Part shown: positions 45,451 to 58,201 of the stretch, piece by piece
How positions within the stretch are numbered: the first letter of the stretch is position 1
How the letters are laid out: the number at the start of each line of letters is the position of its first letter
Origin: Rutidosis leptorrhynchoides
Taxonomy: Eukaryota; Streptophyta; Magnoliopsida; Asterales; Asteraceae
Assembly: GCF_046630445.1 (NCBI RefSeq)
Contig: NC_092335.1
Span: forward strand, 34,498,501-34,562,500
Direction: 5' to 3'
DNA: 64,000 nucleotides
The notes under the pieces: model-generated
Databases searched by the model: none
Seen by the model: the letters and a program-made list of their open reading frames with translations, nothing else
Told to the model about the DNA's origin: nothing
Made by a program: the position numbers and the translations under genes

Positions 45451-48400
45451 TTAACGACTTAATGAAATGTAGTCAAACTTTTAAAGAATGTGCCAGATAC
45501 TTAAATGTACATGTGATTCTTTCAAAAGTATATTAACACTCGAACTATCACAGTACATATTATAGAAGATTAAATGTTGTGTACTACTCTGAGTATAACA
45601 ACAAACTTCCTTATTCAGACAGCTTTCTGAGTAGCTTCTCAGTCAACAATGTATTCTATTTTGTTGTAGATTGTTCAATAGTGCTCTGCCTAGAGCTCTT
45701 CCAATCAACTGTCTTGCCCATCATGACAAAGAAACAACGTGACTGGATCGAGAATCGTCTTGATCAGTTTGGAAACTAGAATCAGTATAAAACTTAATAC
45801 TTAACTCTTCTTCCAAACCACCGTAAACCAAGAACATATCATTAGTACTCTGCAAATACTAAAGAATATTCTTAACAACAATCCAATATACTTCATCTGG
45901 ATTATGTTGACAATGACTCGTCAAACTCAAAACTAATGAAACATCGAGCATAGTACATATCATGGCATACATAATGGATTATATAGCCGAAGCATATGTG
46001 ATACATTTCATTTGTCTCATCTCATCTGCTGTGATAGGACTTTTGAAACTTTCTCACGGTTATGCCCTTTTGCATTAGCAAAGCTCCATGCTTGGAGTTT
46101 TGCATGCTAAATCTCTGCGAGATAATGTATGTACTTTGATTCAAACCAATAAGCCAATTAGATCTATTGTATAGATCCTCATTCCAATAATATAAGTAGC
46201 TTCATCAAGATCGTTTATGGAAATACATTTTCCAAGCCAAGACTTGACATCTTGCAAATTGGAATGTTATTTCTAATAAGTAATATGTCATCAACATATA
46301 AGATCAAGAAGACTACTCTGCTCCCACTAGCTCTAATGTAAACTCAGGGCTTATCTTGGTTTTGAGAAAAATTAAACACTTTGATTTTCTCATTAAACTT
46401 AAGATTCTAGCTCCTGGATGCTTGCTTTTATCCATAAATGGATTTTAGAAGCTTGCATACTTTATTAGGATGCTTAGGATTCATAAACCCTTCCGGCTGA
46501 ACCATATATACGTCCTCGCTTAGGTCGCCATTTAGGAAAGCGGTTTTGACATTCATTAGCCATATTTTATTATCATGAAAGGTAACCATGGTAATAAGTA
46601 TCCTAATTGTTTAAGGCTCGTGACTGGTGAAAAACTTTCATCATAACCTTTTGTCACCAATCGAGCTTTAAAAGTGTTTACATTACCGTCCATATCAGTC
46701 TTCCTTTGAAGACCCATTTTTACCTCATTGTCTTACAATTGGGTAGAAGATCAATCAAGTCTCATACTTGATTATCCTTCATGGGCTGCATATCTGTATT
46801 CATAGAATCTAGTCATTTTTAGATTCAGGATCTGATATGGCCTCACGCAGCTAGAGGGTTCATCATAATCCCTTAGTTGAGGTTTATCTGAATTAATCAG
46901 ATAATTAAACCTCATAAGCTGATGAGTTCTACTAGATCTATAAAGTGCAGGTGTAACACGTTCTGGCTCACCAACCGTGCGCTCAGTTTCAACGTGTGGA
47001 TTGCTAGTGCTTACTGAAGGTATGTTACTTTAAAGTACTTGAATTTCTTCAAGATCTACTTTACTCCCACTGACTTTTTGTAAGAGAAGATCTCTTTCCA
47101 GAAATTCAGCAGACCGAGCAGAAAACACGTTGTCTTCAGCTTGGTAGTAAAAGTAGTAACCCATTGTTTCCTTTATGTATCGTACAAAGTAACATTAGAT
47201 AGTTCTGGGTTCTAATTTGTTTGAAGTGTCATGCTTCACGTATGCTTTACATCCCCAGACTTTCAGATAAGACAACTTGGGATTCTTCCCATGCCATAAC
47301 TCATATGGTGTCTTTTCTACCTTCATAGTTAGAATCACATTGAGTATGCCTGCAGCAGACTCTCATGCATATCCCTAAAAGACGGTAGTAGAGAAATCAG
47401 ACTCATCATAAATCAAACTATATCAAGTAAAGTTCGATTCCTCTTACTCAGACACACCATCGTGTTGTGGTGTGTAAGGTAAAATGAACTATGAGACAAT
47501 CCCACAATTCTTTAGGTGGTCCAAAAAACTCTTGACTCATAAACTTACTTACTCCATCGGAGCGAAGTGCTTTAATAGTCTTTCCAAGCTGATTATCTAC
47601 TTCATTTTGGAATACTTTTGAATGTTAAAATAGCTTTATGTTTATGTTTCAGCAAGTGAACATAATCATAGCTACTGTACTCATCAGTAAATGTAATGAA
47701 GTAAAATTCACTAAATCTATACATTGTTCTTAAAGGGCTACATACAACAGTATGTATTAGTCCTAAAAGATCTTTAGCTCTTTTACCTAAATCGAAGAAA
47801 GAAGCAATTTGTCATCTTTTCACATAAACATGACTCGCATACATCAAATGACTCAGAGTCAATTGATTCCAAAAGTCCATTAGATTGGAGTTTTAAAATG
47901 CATTGTTTATTTATATGACCAATATAACAATGTCATAGATAGGTCTTATTCAAGTCTTGCTTGAAGACTTTGGCGATGTAGGTATACACAGAATTCTCAT
48001 TTGAAATTACACTATGCATATCAATTTCAAAAATACCATCATGTGGATAGGTATTAAGATAAATATATTATCCTTAGAAACTGAAATGCCTAAGTATATA
48101 AATGCAAGTTCAAAACTAACATCTTTCAAACTATGTCGCTCGCAGTATTGAGAGCATAATACTATTGTTCCAACAAAACAATAAGACCACTTAGAGAAGT
48201 AAGTTCAGAGGTACCAATAGCTTTAACAAAAGCTTGATCCCCTTTGCCTACTTGCAAATCCAGTGTGTCTTTCTTTAGTCTATTACTTCTTCTCATTTCC
48301 TTCATATTGTTACAGGTGTGAAGGCCACAACTAGTTAACAAAGATCTATGAATCACTAGAAGAAGTATATAACTATATATGGAATATACCTGATTTGTTA

Positions 48401-49300
48401 GTCTCACCAGCGTTGCCTTTTCTCAGCTCAGGTTGGAAGATAGGACAACTTCCTTCTCCAATTGCCAACCTTTCCACAATGAAAACATTCGGCGTCTTTT
48501 GTTGGTTCCTTCTTGGAAGGTGGAATATTTTTCCTAGCAAATGATTTGTCATTTTCCTTCCACAAAGTATTCGGCTTATTCTTTTTCACCCTTCAATCCT
48601 ATTTCTTCCTGATCATTGAACAACATTCGATAATCATTTTGATAAGCAGCAACAACTGCCACAACATGAAGAAAGGATATGGGTTCTAAACTTTATTCAA
48701 CTTTCAATTATGCTTGAGAACAATTCTCAGGTTGCAGTGCCAGTCTAGGAAGTTTGGACATTGAGTTTATCCTTCTCCAACAAAGAAGGAAGTGTGTTTT
48801 GGTTTACGTTTTGATTATTTGACATCTACAACAGATATAAGATTCAATTTAGTATTTTTGATATTGAGCTTTAATAAATTAACTACCCAAGTTTTTTTTA
48901 TAATATTTTTTCAAAAACAATTAATTTACGAAAGCCTAAGATCCACATAGAGGTTTCATAGCCACATATGTTGATCAGCTAGCAGTTATGGAGTCTATTG
49001 GTAGGTAGCGAGTACCAATTGCATTACAAGTACAACTCTTAGATCTTTATGAGACCTAGAGATATATGTAGTCCAACAAACCACTATTATCTAATGGCAT
49101 GTTTGTCCCATCATTGTCTCGAACTCATGTCTCACCGTGAATACGATTAAGTCGTCTAATTTGGAAACAGTGAAAATTCACGCTAGTCTCACTAGATCGA
49201 AAAATCCACCTCATGGCTATAATTCAGCCTAGTATCACTATATCAGAAAAATAACGAGGAGTGTTTGCAAGCTTATTGGATGGCATGACTTAAATTTGAC
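45451..49300 (-). pseudogene. Tork gag-pol remnant
   Basis: Heavily mutated copia coding sequence on the minus strand. In 5' to 3' order of that strand it has a zinc knuckle CFHCGKVGNW with the His lost (about 48480), a protease region with the D-T/S-G site damaged (about 48330; KEMRRSNRLKKDTLDLQVG still clear), integrase (PYELWHGKNPKLSYLKVWGC near 47280), RT (VKTAFLNGDLSEDVYMVQPEGF near 46530 and YVDDILLI near 46280) and RNase H (YTDSSFQTDQDD near 45760). These are Tork-lineage motifs. No frame stays open beyond about 250 bp. Confidence 0.85.
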
Positions 49301-50552
49301 GGGTATTTTGGAAAAAGTTTATGTCAACGAATAATGCATGCACACGAGATTCGCTACACTATTAGTTAATTTTTTTTTCCAATTGTATATGTCGATTATG
49401 TTTGTGATCTAATTTGTTATTTAATTTATAGGATATAAAAATAACAAATACACAAACATGTATCGTTTTAAAACAGTTTTAAAAGATGTCGTCCATATAT
49501 ATTATTTGACTTTCAAAATTATTTAACATTAAACTCGTTAAAGTTTAACTTATTTTAAAATCATCAATTTTAATCTATGAAACTCGTTTAGAGTTTTATT
49601 TAATGTTTCCATAAAAACATATGTAATTTAAGTCTCAAAATTATTTAACTTTAAACTCGTTAGAGTTTAACTTTTTTTTTAAAATCATCAATTTTAATAT
49701 TTGAAACTCGTTACCGGTTTTATTTAATGTTTTCATCAAAAACATTTAGCGTATATTATAATCAACATTTAAATATAAATGCGTAAAATAAAACACAATC
49801 ATGCATCACACACACATAGCCTAGCTCAAAAATCCTATGCTTGATCCAATGAGCCGACATGAGATCAAGAGGTAAAACTAAGGGTAATATCGTAGCTCCC
49901 ACTTAATTCAAGAATCAAGTGAAACCTGACAAACGTCATCGTTGTCAACTTGACCTGTTCGCCATCTTCTAAGTCAAAATCCACGTTGCATCTTTATCTT
50001 TAATCTTCATCTTATTACATTTATTTAAAATTGAAAAGTACAACTAATCTAATACTTTTACAGTTTAGAATAAACTTAAATACAATACTATGAAAATGTA
50101 AAATAAATATAATACAACTTTGGCTTCAAAATGACCTTTCTAATAAAATAAATAATCAACATGACATAATATTGCCGTAATCAACAATCACAGCAATCAC
50201 ATATAATCAAACACATAGGTCGGGGCATTACGGGCTATGTATGCAATCACAATTTTAATAACTACATTATTAAAACATATATAGGGCTTGTCTATGGTTA
50301 TAATGCATGTGTATAACCATGGAATATGACAATCAACAATTATAATAAATATTCAAGCCATAATAATTAAATCTACAATTTAAAATAGTGATATTCTTTC
50401 AATCATATTTGTGCGTCATAAGGTTAAGTCTAAATCAACCGTGTTGACTTTAAAAACTAAAAAGGTTTCGACTTTTACCAATTCACCACAAAGCTAAATC
50501 TAAAGAAAATCACGCGACAATTAAGATGGTGTAAAAGCGGCTCGGATACCAC
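49301..50552 (-). other. Tork 5' leader and decayed gag start
   Basis: AT-rich, without an ORF that I can support. A duplicated stretch with AACTCGTTAGAGTTTAAC occurs near 49532 and 49655. The primer site abuts the LTR at 50540-50551. Confidence 0.65.
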
Positions 50553-51516
50553 TGTTGAAAAATCGTGTGTACTTTTAAATCAGATTAACGCAGCGGATAG
50601 TTAAAATAATAATCAAATTATTATATTTATAAACCATTTACAAAATTAAATATTCATATATTTAAATTTAATAAAACAAGCACATGATTAACGATCCCAA
50701 AGATCCAGTTACACCATAATAATTGTCATGAATATAAAACAAAAGAGGAGTTAACGATATACCTTTCTTGGAGAAATTGACGAGACGGAGAGAAACCTAC
50801 GATCAAAAGTATGACCGTCTCTTTGGATAGTCCACACTACACTTTCAGACAACGCCAATGGATGCTAGTCCAAACCCAAGTAATTTATTATAATAATCAA
50901 ATTATTATAATAAATCTTTAATGGAGTACTTGAAAACCGTTTCGCTTGAATTTGAGATCAGTCACTTAAAAGGTACTTCAATTCAAGTTTGAGTGTTATC
51001 ACATAAATTAAAAGTCTTTCTCTCTCTCTCTCTATATGTGTCGACCAAAAAATGGAATAATCTCAATCCACATTTGCAAAAGAGAGGAATATATAGTACT
51101 TTTTAGAAAACACCCGTGAACCTTTTTTATTGAATTATAGTCACTATATTAACCCGTGAATCTTTTACCTTTTAAAAGAATCAAAGATAGGATATTGTAT
51201 TCGATTTCTATATCGGATGTAATATCATAAAGTCGTATTTCTCAAATACTTCAGGGGTATGTTATGTAACTTATAATTAATAATTTCTATCATGTCGCTT
51301 TCATGTGAATAGTAAATTAATTAATTTCGTTTCATTTACTATTCATATGAATAGTAAATGAATTAATTTCGATTTACTATTTTGTTACTTGAGTAATATA
51401 TATACATCATATATATATATTTTATTTGACGTCTTGGTGTATATGTGTGTGACCCCGAAGGCTCAAATGAAGTTGACCATATAGTTATATGTTGTACCTT
51501 GCACATTAATCCTACA
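50553..51516 (-). repeat. 5' LTR of Tork (complete)
   Basis: 964 bp. On the plus strand it starts TGTTGAAAAATCG and ends CCTACA. It includes a CT microsatellite near 51018-51032. The target duplication AATAA follows at 51517-51521. Confidence 0.9.
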
Positions 51517-51521
51517 AATAA

Positions 51522-52156
51522 TATATTTGAATCTTGTACATTCTATTCATATCCTCATCATACCCTTGATCAAGCTTACTATGTCCTGCACGAAGAATGC
51601 ATACAAGTTTATAATGAACACACTCGGTTGGATGGTAGGCCAGGCCCATAAAACGGATTAAAATTTCAGCATCTGGACTTCCAATAACAGGCGGGATTGA
51701 TGCAAATTTCTTTGTGGTGGGATTGAAAACGTAGTAGTAACCATTACATTCATGGTATTTATCGTACCGGCAAAGTAGTAATCCATTACAAGATTGCACA
51801 ATTCTGATATCAGTATCAGAACAGGAATCAAGAGAACGAAAAGGCGGTGTGGTTGGACTTGTAACATCAAAGGAAACATGCAATTCATGATAATAAAGAC
51901 CTGAAGACCTGGAAAGTTTGTCAAACGTGAAAGTGAAACGAGGGTGAGTCAAAAGGGACAACCATTGTTTTGAAACAGATTTGAAACGAAGGATGGACTT
52001 AGCAGGGAGACCAACAAGGATTTTCGTAAGAACGTCCACGTTGTGACCGATGAGTTCTACGGATTGATGATTATAGTAATCAGCGATGGAATTACGATCA
52101 TCATCACCATCCACAGATTTGTTGGGTAGGTTGAATTTGGCTTCTGTGTTCATCAT
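51522..52156 (-). pseudogene. Host F-box gene, N-terminal half
   Basis: The start codon is at 52156 (MMNTEAKFNL). An F-box spans about residues 39-78 (VDVLTKILVGLPAKSILRFKSVSKQWLSLL). The start of an F-box-associated domain follows (SCNGLLLCRYD, FNPTTKKFASIP). F-box proteins recruit substrates to SCF ubiquitin ligases through SKP1. The reading frame passes intact up to the codon where Tork inserted and resumes at 38285. The coding sequence has no other lesion, so disruption is probably recent relative to gene decay. The full product is not expected unless 13 kb were spliced out. Confidence 0.88.
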
Positions 52157-52194
52157 TGCTTCGAGTTGATTAATTAGGATTAGTAATTAGGGTT

Positions 52195-52220
52195 ACTATC
52201 GGTAAATATATATAGGGTTT
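52195..52220 (-). promoter_or_regulatory. TATA box and telo-box-like elements of the F-box gene
   Basis: On the minus strand, AAACCCTATATATATTTACC (52219-52200) gives a TATA box about 50 bp before the ATG. AACCCTAA-type words, as in plant telo-boxes, lie beside it and again near 52190. The role is predicted from sequence only. Confidence 0.5.
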
Positions 52221-52649
52221 ATGTTGGTTTTAAATTCTGCAGGTGATATAAGTTACGTGGGCACAAAGTGATATTTCGATCATCCTATTTTATTCGATCG
52301 ACCATGGACACGAAATCGCAGGAAGTGCTCCGCAAGTTGTTTTCAATTTATTTTAGATACTTTAACGAGTTACATCTTTTAGCTACTCCGTATTATATAT
52401 GAAGAGATTTTTTTTTTTTACCTATTATGACCCTTTCACCATTTTATATAATTTTATATAATTGAAATACTAATAATTAATTAATTGAAGAAAGTTGTGG
52501 GGTCCAGTTTCAAAAAATGGGCCGTATCACATTCCACAATTTTTTTTCGTTTTTTATACTAGAGATTAAATATAGATATATAAACTGATAGATTATATAA
52601 TAGTATGCAAGTATATTTGTTCAAAAAATATATGTAATATATACATATA
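52221..52649. other. Upstream region of the F-box gene
   Basis: AT-rich intergenic sequence with no gene or repeat that I can name. Confidence 0.6.
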
Positions 52650-52932
52650 TATTCCCTCCGTCCCAAAAAAAAAGTCATGTTTGACTTTTTATTTGATTTA
52701 AGATATAATAATATATTGTCTAATTTGCCCTTCATTTAATATAGTTATAAATTATAAATAATAACTAATAAATTAATTGATATAATTAAAGTTAAATTTC
52801 TAAAATTAAAAGGAACATAATAGAAACTTTAATGATATTTAATAGTCCGTAGTTATTTAGAGAAATGTACAATAATTTTGGGACAAACAGAATTAGAAAG
52901 GTGAATAGTTTTTTTGGGATGAAGGGAGTAGT
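52650..52932. mobile_element. Stowaway-type MITE
   Basis: Terminal inverted repeats ATTCCCTCCGTCCCAAA and, on the other strand, TACTCCCTTCATCCCAAA enclose about 280 bp of AT-rich non-coding sequence. TA-rich flanks are compatible with a TA target. The CTCCGTCCCAAA terminus is the usual plant Stowaway (Tc1/mariner) end. Confidence 0.85.
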
Positions 52933-52941
52933 ATATATCAG

Positions 52942-53390
52942 TATTGTAAAAAACGGAAAAAACGGGGGTGTAGACGGGGGTGTAGACGGATTTTGGAGTG
53001 TCCCGTCCCGTTTATACATAAAACGTTTGAAAAAATGGAAATCGGCCAAAAAACGGTCAAAAGACGGTCAAACACGGTCCGAGACGGGAAAAAACGGGTT
53101 TTTCTGATTTTTTTCAAGTTTTTTTTTTTATAAAAAAAAAAATTAAACGTTGTGCTATTACTTAGGGTTTCTTTTTTTATGTTTGAAATGTTGAAGTATT
53201 TAAACATGTGTGAAATGTTTATGTTTGAAATAATGTAATGTACAATATATATATAATATATAACATTTTTATTTAAAAGTCAATGTTAGTCAACATCCGT
53301 CTAGACCTCCGTCTCGACCCCGTCTCGACCGTCTCGACCCTTTTAGGACCCGACCGTCTCGACCCTGTCTCGCGTCTTTTGCAACCTTGG
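52942..53390. mobile_element. Putative inverted-repeat transposon (MITE-like)
   Basis: The left end GTATTGTAAAAAACGG and the complement of the right end CCAAGGTTGCAAAAGACG match over about 12 of 14 central bases. Sub-terminal regions on both sides are rich in GAGACGG/CCGTCTC words in opposite orientation. TATATAT flanks both ends as a possible target duplication. It starts 10 bp after the Stowaway element. The family is not identified. Confidence 0.5.
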
Positions 53391-53780
53391 TATATATATA
53401 CTCGTAATTTTCATTCAAAGAGCCCGGGTGCCACTTTGAATGACAGCATACTGATAAAAATTGATAATGTAAGTATTGAATTGTATTGATATGTGTCTAT
53501 TCACTGACTTGATATTTCTGACATTTTCAAAGTGTGCTTATATGTACAAAATACATAACAATTAATTCTAATTGGAGTTAGGTTCCATTACAACTTTTGG
53601 AACCACTTTGATTAAAAAAGAAAGATGATTTGGGTGAGGTGTCTTTGTATCCGTTGAATGTTGCAGTATATGTTACCTTGTGATATTCTATATATAGAAA
53701 TGATGAAGAATACTTTCTTCTGATCCTAAAGTCAAAATACCAAAAATGGTAATATGCTTTTGTTCCTTTATTCTAATACT
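53391..53780. other. Intergenic region, possibly LTR remnant of the adjacent copia
   Basis: No ORF. On the minus strand, the bases below 53780 follow a polypurine tract and so probably belong to the decayed 3' LTR of the copia to the right. The end of that LTR is not visible. Confidence 0.45.
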
Positions 53781-56700
53781 ACCCCTCAAGTTGAATATTG
53801 GGTTTCCAATATTTAACTTTTCAAGAACGTCACTAAAAAAATCTTTCGTTGACTGATTCGGTGAGAATGTCAGCTAGTTGATCTTCTGATCTGATGGACG
53901 GGAGATAAATTCTCCATCTAATTTTGTCCCGGATAGAATGTCTGTCAACTTCAACATGTTTAGTTCGGTCACGTTGAACTGTATTTTCTGAAATGGCAAT
54001 GGCTACTTCGTTGTCGCAGAAAATTTGACTAGCTCCTTCTTGAGGGAATCCTATTTCTGTTAAAAGCTTTCGGATCCATAATGTTTCAGCTACTCCCTTT
54101 GATGTCCCTCTGAACTCTGATTTAGCGCTTGAAAGATAGACGGCTTTTTGCTTCTCCGTGCAACTAAGTTTCCTCCATCAATTGTAAAGAAACTTGATGT
54201 AGATCTTCTATCTCCCTAGTCTCCAACCCAACGTGCGTCTGTATATATTTGTGTTTCTAGATGCCCATTTCTTTTAAATATGACTCCATGACCAGATGTT
54301 TTCTTTAGATATCTAATGATCCTCATTGCAGCTTCTATGTGACGAACCTGTGGTTGATGCATGAATTGGCTCACAACTCCCACTGCATGTGCTATATCTG
54401 GTCGGATGTGGGCGAGATAAGTTTTCCTACTATTCTTTGGTATTGCCCATTATCGGTTAGCTCAGCATTATGTTCCATGTATAGCTTTTGATTTAGGATC
54501 ATTAGGGTCTCGGCTGGTTTATAGTCGATCATCCTTGTCTCTGCAAAAATATCAAGAATATTTTTTTTTGACAAATCAATATTCCTTGTTGGGATCGTAA
54601 CACTTCAATCCCCAAGAAGTATTTAAGTATGCCCAAGTCTTTCATTTGAAATTCTTTAAATAAATTTATTTTTAAGTTAGAAATTTCTTATTTATGATTT
54701 CCCGCAATTATCATGTCATCGACATAAATAATTAAACACGTGATTAAGTTATTTCTTTGTTTATTTGTTTAAGAAAGAGAGTGTGATCCGAGTTACTTTA
54801 TTTAAAATCATATTTTTCATAAATAATGTGAATCTCTCAAACCAAGCTCGTGAAAATTTCTTTAGCCCATATTGAGATTTTTTAAGTCGACAGACTTCCC
54901 TATCCTTGAAACTTCCCGTAAATCCTGGTGGCACTTCCATATATACTTCTTCTTTCAGTTCACCATGTAGAAAGACATTATTCACGTCAAATTCGTGAAG
55001 TGGCCATTCTTATCTTGCAACAACATAGAAGAGGACTCTGATGGTATCAATTTTTGCAACCGGAGAGAATATCTCAGAATAATCTATCCTATAAGTCTGA
55101 GTATATCCCTTAGCAACTAGTCGGACTTTATATCTTTCAATAGTGTCATCTGGTTTGTGTTTTACCGTAAACACCCATCGACATCCCACAGGTTTCTTTC
55201 CTTGAGGGAAACACACATTTTCCATGTGTCATTTTTCTTAAGTGCTTCAATTTCTTCTTCCATAGCCTTTTTCTATTTTTCAAATTTCATTGTTTGATCA
55301 ATAGTAGATGGAATTTCTTCGGAGTATATAGCATAATTGAATTTTTTTTCTTTGTTTGATAGGCTTCCTTATGCTATATAGAAATATGATACCTTGACCT
55401 TTGAGCTTTCTTCTCCAGAGAGTATCTTTTTGGCGGGATCCCTCTGTTGGTTCTTTGTGGTAAGATATATTTTTAGTAGTTTGAGCGGGAGTTGAATTGT
55501 TATCAATTGAGTGGTTGGTTTAAGCGGAAGTTGAATTGTTTTGTTCCTCCTGAACTATGTGTCATTATTTGAGGACGTTTTAGTGGATTCAGAGTTTTGT
55601 GTCGAGGTTTGGATTAGGGTTTATTGTTGGGGTTTGAATATGGTCAAGATTGTGTGTCGGATTTTGTGTATTTGGAGAAGGTATCCATTCTATACAACTT
55701 AGAGTGACAATATTCTCTTTTTCCCCTCACTCGTGAGTTGGGTGTTGTAATAATATTCAGTTTCGATAAGTCACAATTCATCGTAGTGAAGATGTGGCAT
55801 CTTTTAGGACTATAGCACCGATATCCCTTTTGGTTTATTCCATAACCAACCATGACACATTTTTCGACACATGGATCAAGTTTGGTGCGCTCATTTTTTG
55901 GAATGTGAATAAAGACCGAGCACCAGAAGACTTGAGGTTCGATATAAGCGATCGGGAGGGTATGAAATTGAGAAAGAGTATCTTTAGGGGTTATTGTTCC
56001 AAGGATTTTAGTGGGTAGATGGTTTATAAGATATGTAGATGTAGCAAGAGCTTCTGGCCAAAAAAATTTCGGAACCTTTGATTCGATTAATAAAGCCCTG
56101 GTCATTTCTAAAAGTAGCCGATTTTTTCGTTCTACTACACCATTTAGTTCGGGGGTATGAGTACAAGATGCTTGATGGACAATTCCTTTATCTTCGAAAA
56201 ATTGTTTCATTGACGTGTTGACAAATTCCCCCCATTATCGAATCTTAACATTTGTATATTTGTGTTAAATTGAGTTTAGGTCATTTTATAAAAATGAAAA
56301 AGCTTTTCAAACACTTCTGATTTATTAGTTAAAAAATAAATCCAGGTCATTCGTGTACAATCATCAATAAAAAGGACAAAATACCGGAAGTTCTTCCCCC
56401 CATTAACAGGAGCCGGTCCCCATACATCAAAATGAATTAAAGCAAAATGCACATCTCTTATAGTATTACTAAGTTTAAGCGAACTTCTGTGGATTTTTTG
56501 CGTAAATACAAGTTTCACAACTTAACGTAACATTAGAAGGAAATAAAGCATGTAGATAGCCGACCAATGGATGTCCCAACCTCCGATGCCATAACCAGGC
56601 TTTTCTCGTAGGTGTTCCGTGAGCGAGTAACACGGTACCTTGTTGAGAAACCTCGACGACATAATATAGCCCCCTTTTTCAGTGCCACGTCCAATTATTA

Positions 56701-57090
56701 GTCTCGTCCGGATGTCCCTCAAGATGCAGAAAGTCGAATACATTAGGACATTACAATTTATTTATTTTGTAAAACTACTAACCGATAACAACTTATGAGA
56801 TAAAGCTTGAATATATAGACACTTAGGTAGTTTAATTGTTGGTGAGATTTCAATAGTCCGGCCACTTTTAAGTTGAATAATCCCACCATTAGCCGTTTGG
56901 ACTCTATTTTTCTTAGGTTTAGTCTTTAAAATAACATCTTTTTTGTCAAATGTCATAGTATTCGTTGCCCCACAATCAAATATCCATGATGTGTGGGTTT
57001 TAAATTATTTGAGACTATATTTGCTTCGGTTTTCATCTTTTTGTATCTTAGCCAAGACGGAATAAGTATTTTGCCACGAAATACTTAGTT
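53781..57090 (-). pseudogene. Degraded Ty1/copia element, 5' end missing
   Basis: In minus-strand order: end of gag (KIQKDENRSKYSL near 57050), protease WIFDCGATNTMTF (near 56970, with Cys in place of Ser of the DSGA site), pre-integrase and integrase (VFTQKIHRSSLKLS near 56500; QASCTHTPELNGVVERKNR near 56180), RT ([15 protein letters not shown] near 55180; VNNVFLHGELKEEVYMEVPPGF near 54970) and RNase H. A tract CTTGAGGGGT follows at 53790-53781. Many stops and frameshifts are present. No 5' LTR or gag core was found to the right, so the copy is truncated. The lineage is not assigned. Confidence 0.85.
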
Positions 57091-57278
57091 TTATATTTAG
57101 TCTTGTTATATTTTTAAGCCCACATTGTTTTATATTTTCCTAATCAGACTATTTTAGCCCAAGTGTGTGATTACAAAGGTCTGGCCCATTTGATGCTTTA
57201 AAAGGGTAGTATTTGGCCCACTGTGTAGGAATACCATCGGTTGGCCCATTTACATGTAGATTAGGTTTAACCGATAGA

Positions 57279-57309
<31 letters not shown>

Positions 57310-58201
57310 TCGATTTGATACCTTCAGTTTCAGACGTGGGTGCTGTAATTCCACCAAGTCCTGGATCGGTGGTGGTGGTGGTTGATTCTCCCTCCGCTGC
57401 CGCTGCCGCTGCCGCTGCCGCCGCCGCCGCCTCCTTCCCTGGTTTCGTCCACCACTCTGGAAGTGGTAACTATGCCTTTTGAGGAGACAATACAAAGGCT
57501 TTAAGTATACAGAGATATGAAGCTTCGTGCAGTGGTGGTAATACTAGCAAGTAGCAATGAAGGACACCCGATATTTTGTGAAATTTTCAGTGGATACTTT
57601 AGCAAGTAGCTTCGTGCAGTGGTGGTAATACTTTTAGTGCACCTCGGCCCAAAAACTCAAGAAGATGACTACAGATAATTCAGGACACCCGATATTTTGT
57701 GAAACAAGCTAACATTAACACAAGGAACGTAAGATGAATCCGTAACAAGTAAAAGCCCCTAAATGTATGTGCGTTCTTTTTTTTTTTTTCTTTTCTTGAT
57801 AATATAAGCTGGAAAGACATAATTCACTTTTAGATACTACTGCTGACATATATACACATGTTTAACAAGTCAAAATAAAATGAGAAAAAAACTCCAAATA
57901 CTTACTTCTCTTTGTCTTTTGAGTACACGGTTGAATCTCAATGAAGTTAAGACAAATATCTTGACTTAGTTTTCAGAAACATTGAAGTGACATGATATCA
58001 GTTGCAATAAGGTGTGAATTCTATATAAAAGATGATCATTAATACATCAGCAGAAGCCAGCAGTGTATCAAAACCCCCTTAATTAACGACTAATCAATAC
58101 ATAGTACTATTAATCACGTTGAATCCATGCGAAAACACCCATGTATAGTGACACCTAGTACAAATTTAACTCTGCAGAACTCGAAGCACGACAAAACTTA
58201 C
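57091..58201. other. Intergenic region with microsatellites and a duplicated segment
   Basis: It holds (GT)n/(GA)n at about 57279-57309 and (GCTGCC)n/(GCC)n at about 57398-57432. It also holds an imperfect duplication: AGCTTCGTGCAGTGGTGG occurs at 57521 and 57608, and AGGACACCCGATATTTTG at 57561 and 57682. Offsets of 87 and 121 imply a 34-bp insertion in one copy. ORFs on either strand here are low-complexity Ala or Arg runs. I see no supported gene. Confidence 0.65.

Larger units (their letters stand above)
38286..51516 (-). mobile_element. Ty1/copia Tork element, degenerate, inserted in the F-box gene
   Basis: The element reads on the minus strand. The 5' LTR is 50553-51516 (964 bp). The primer site follows (minus-strand TGGTATCCGAGC, from about 50550 downwards), then gag, PR, IN, RT and RNase H remnants down to 45451. 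Only about 215 bp of the 3' LTR remain (38286-38500). A nested Tekay-like element lies at 38498-45450. The two copia LTR pieces differ at 6 of about 215 positions. Perfect 5-bp target duplications (AATAA) flank the whole. Confidence 0.9.

Noticed and set aside
57213-57495. ORFs on both strands with poly-Ala, poly-Val or poly-Arg runs
   Set aside because: They are produced by GT, GA and GCC microsatellites, with no family resemblance or splice support.
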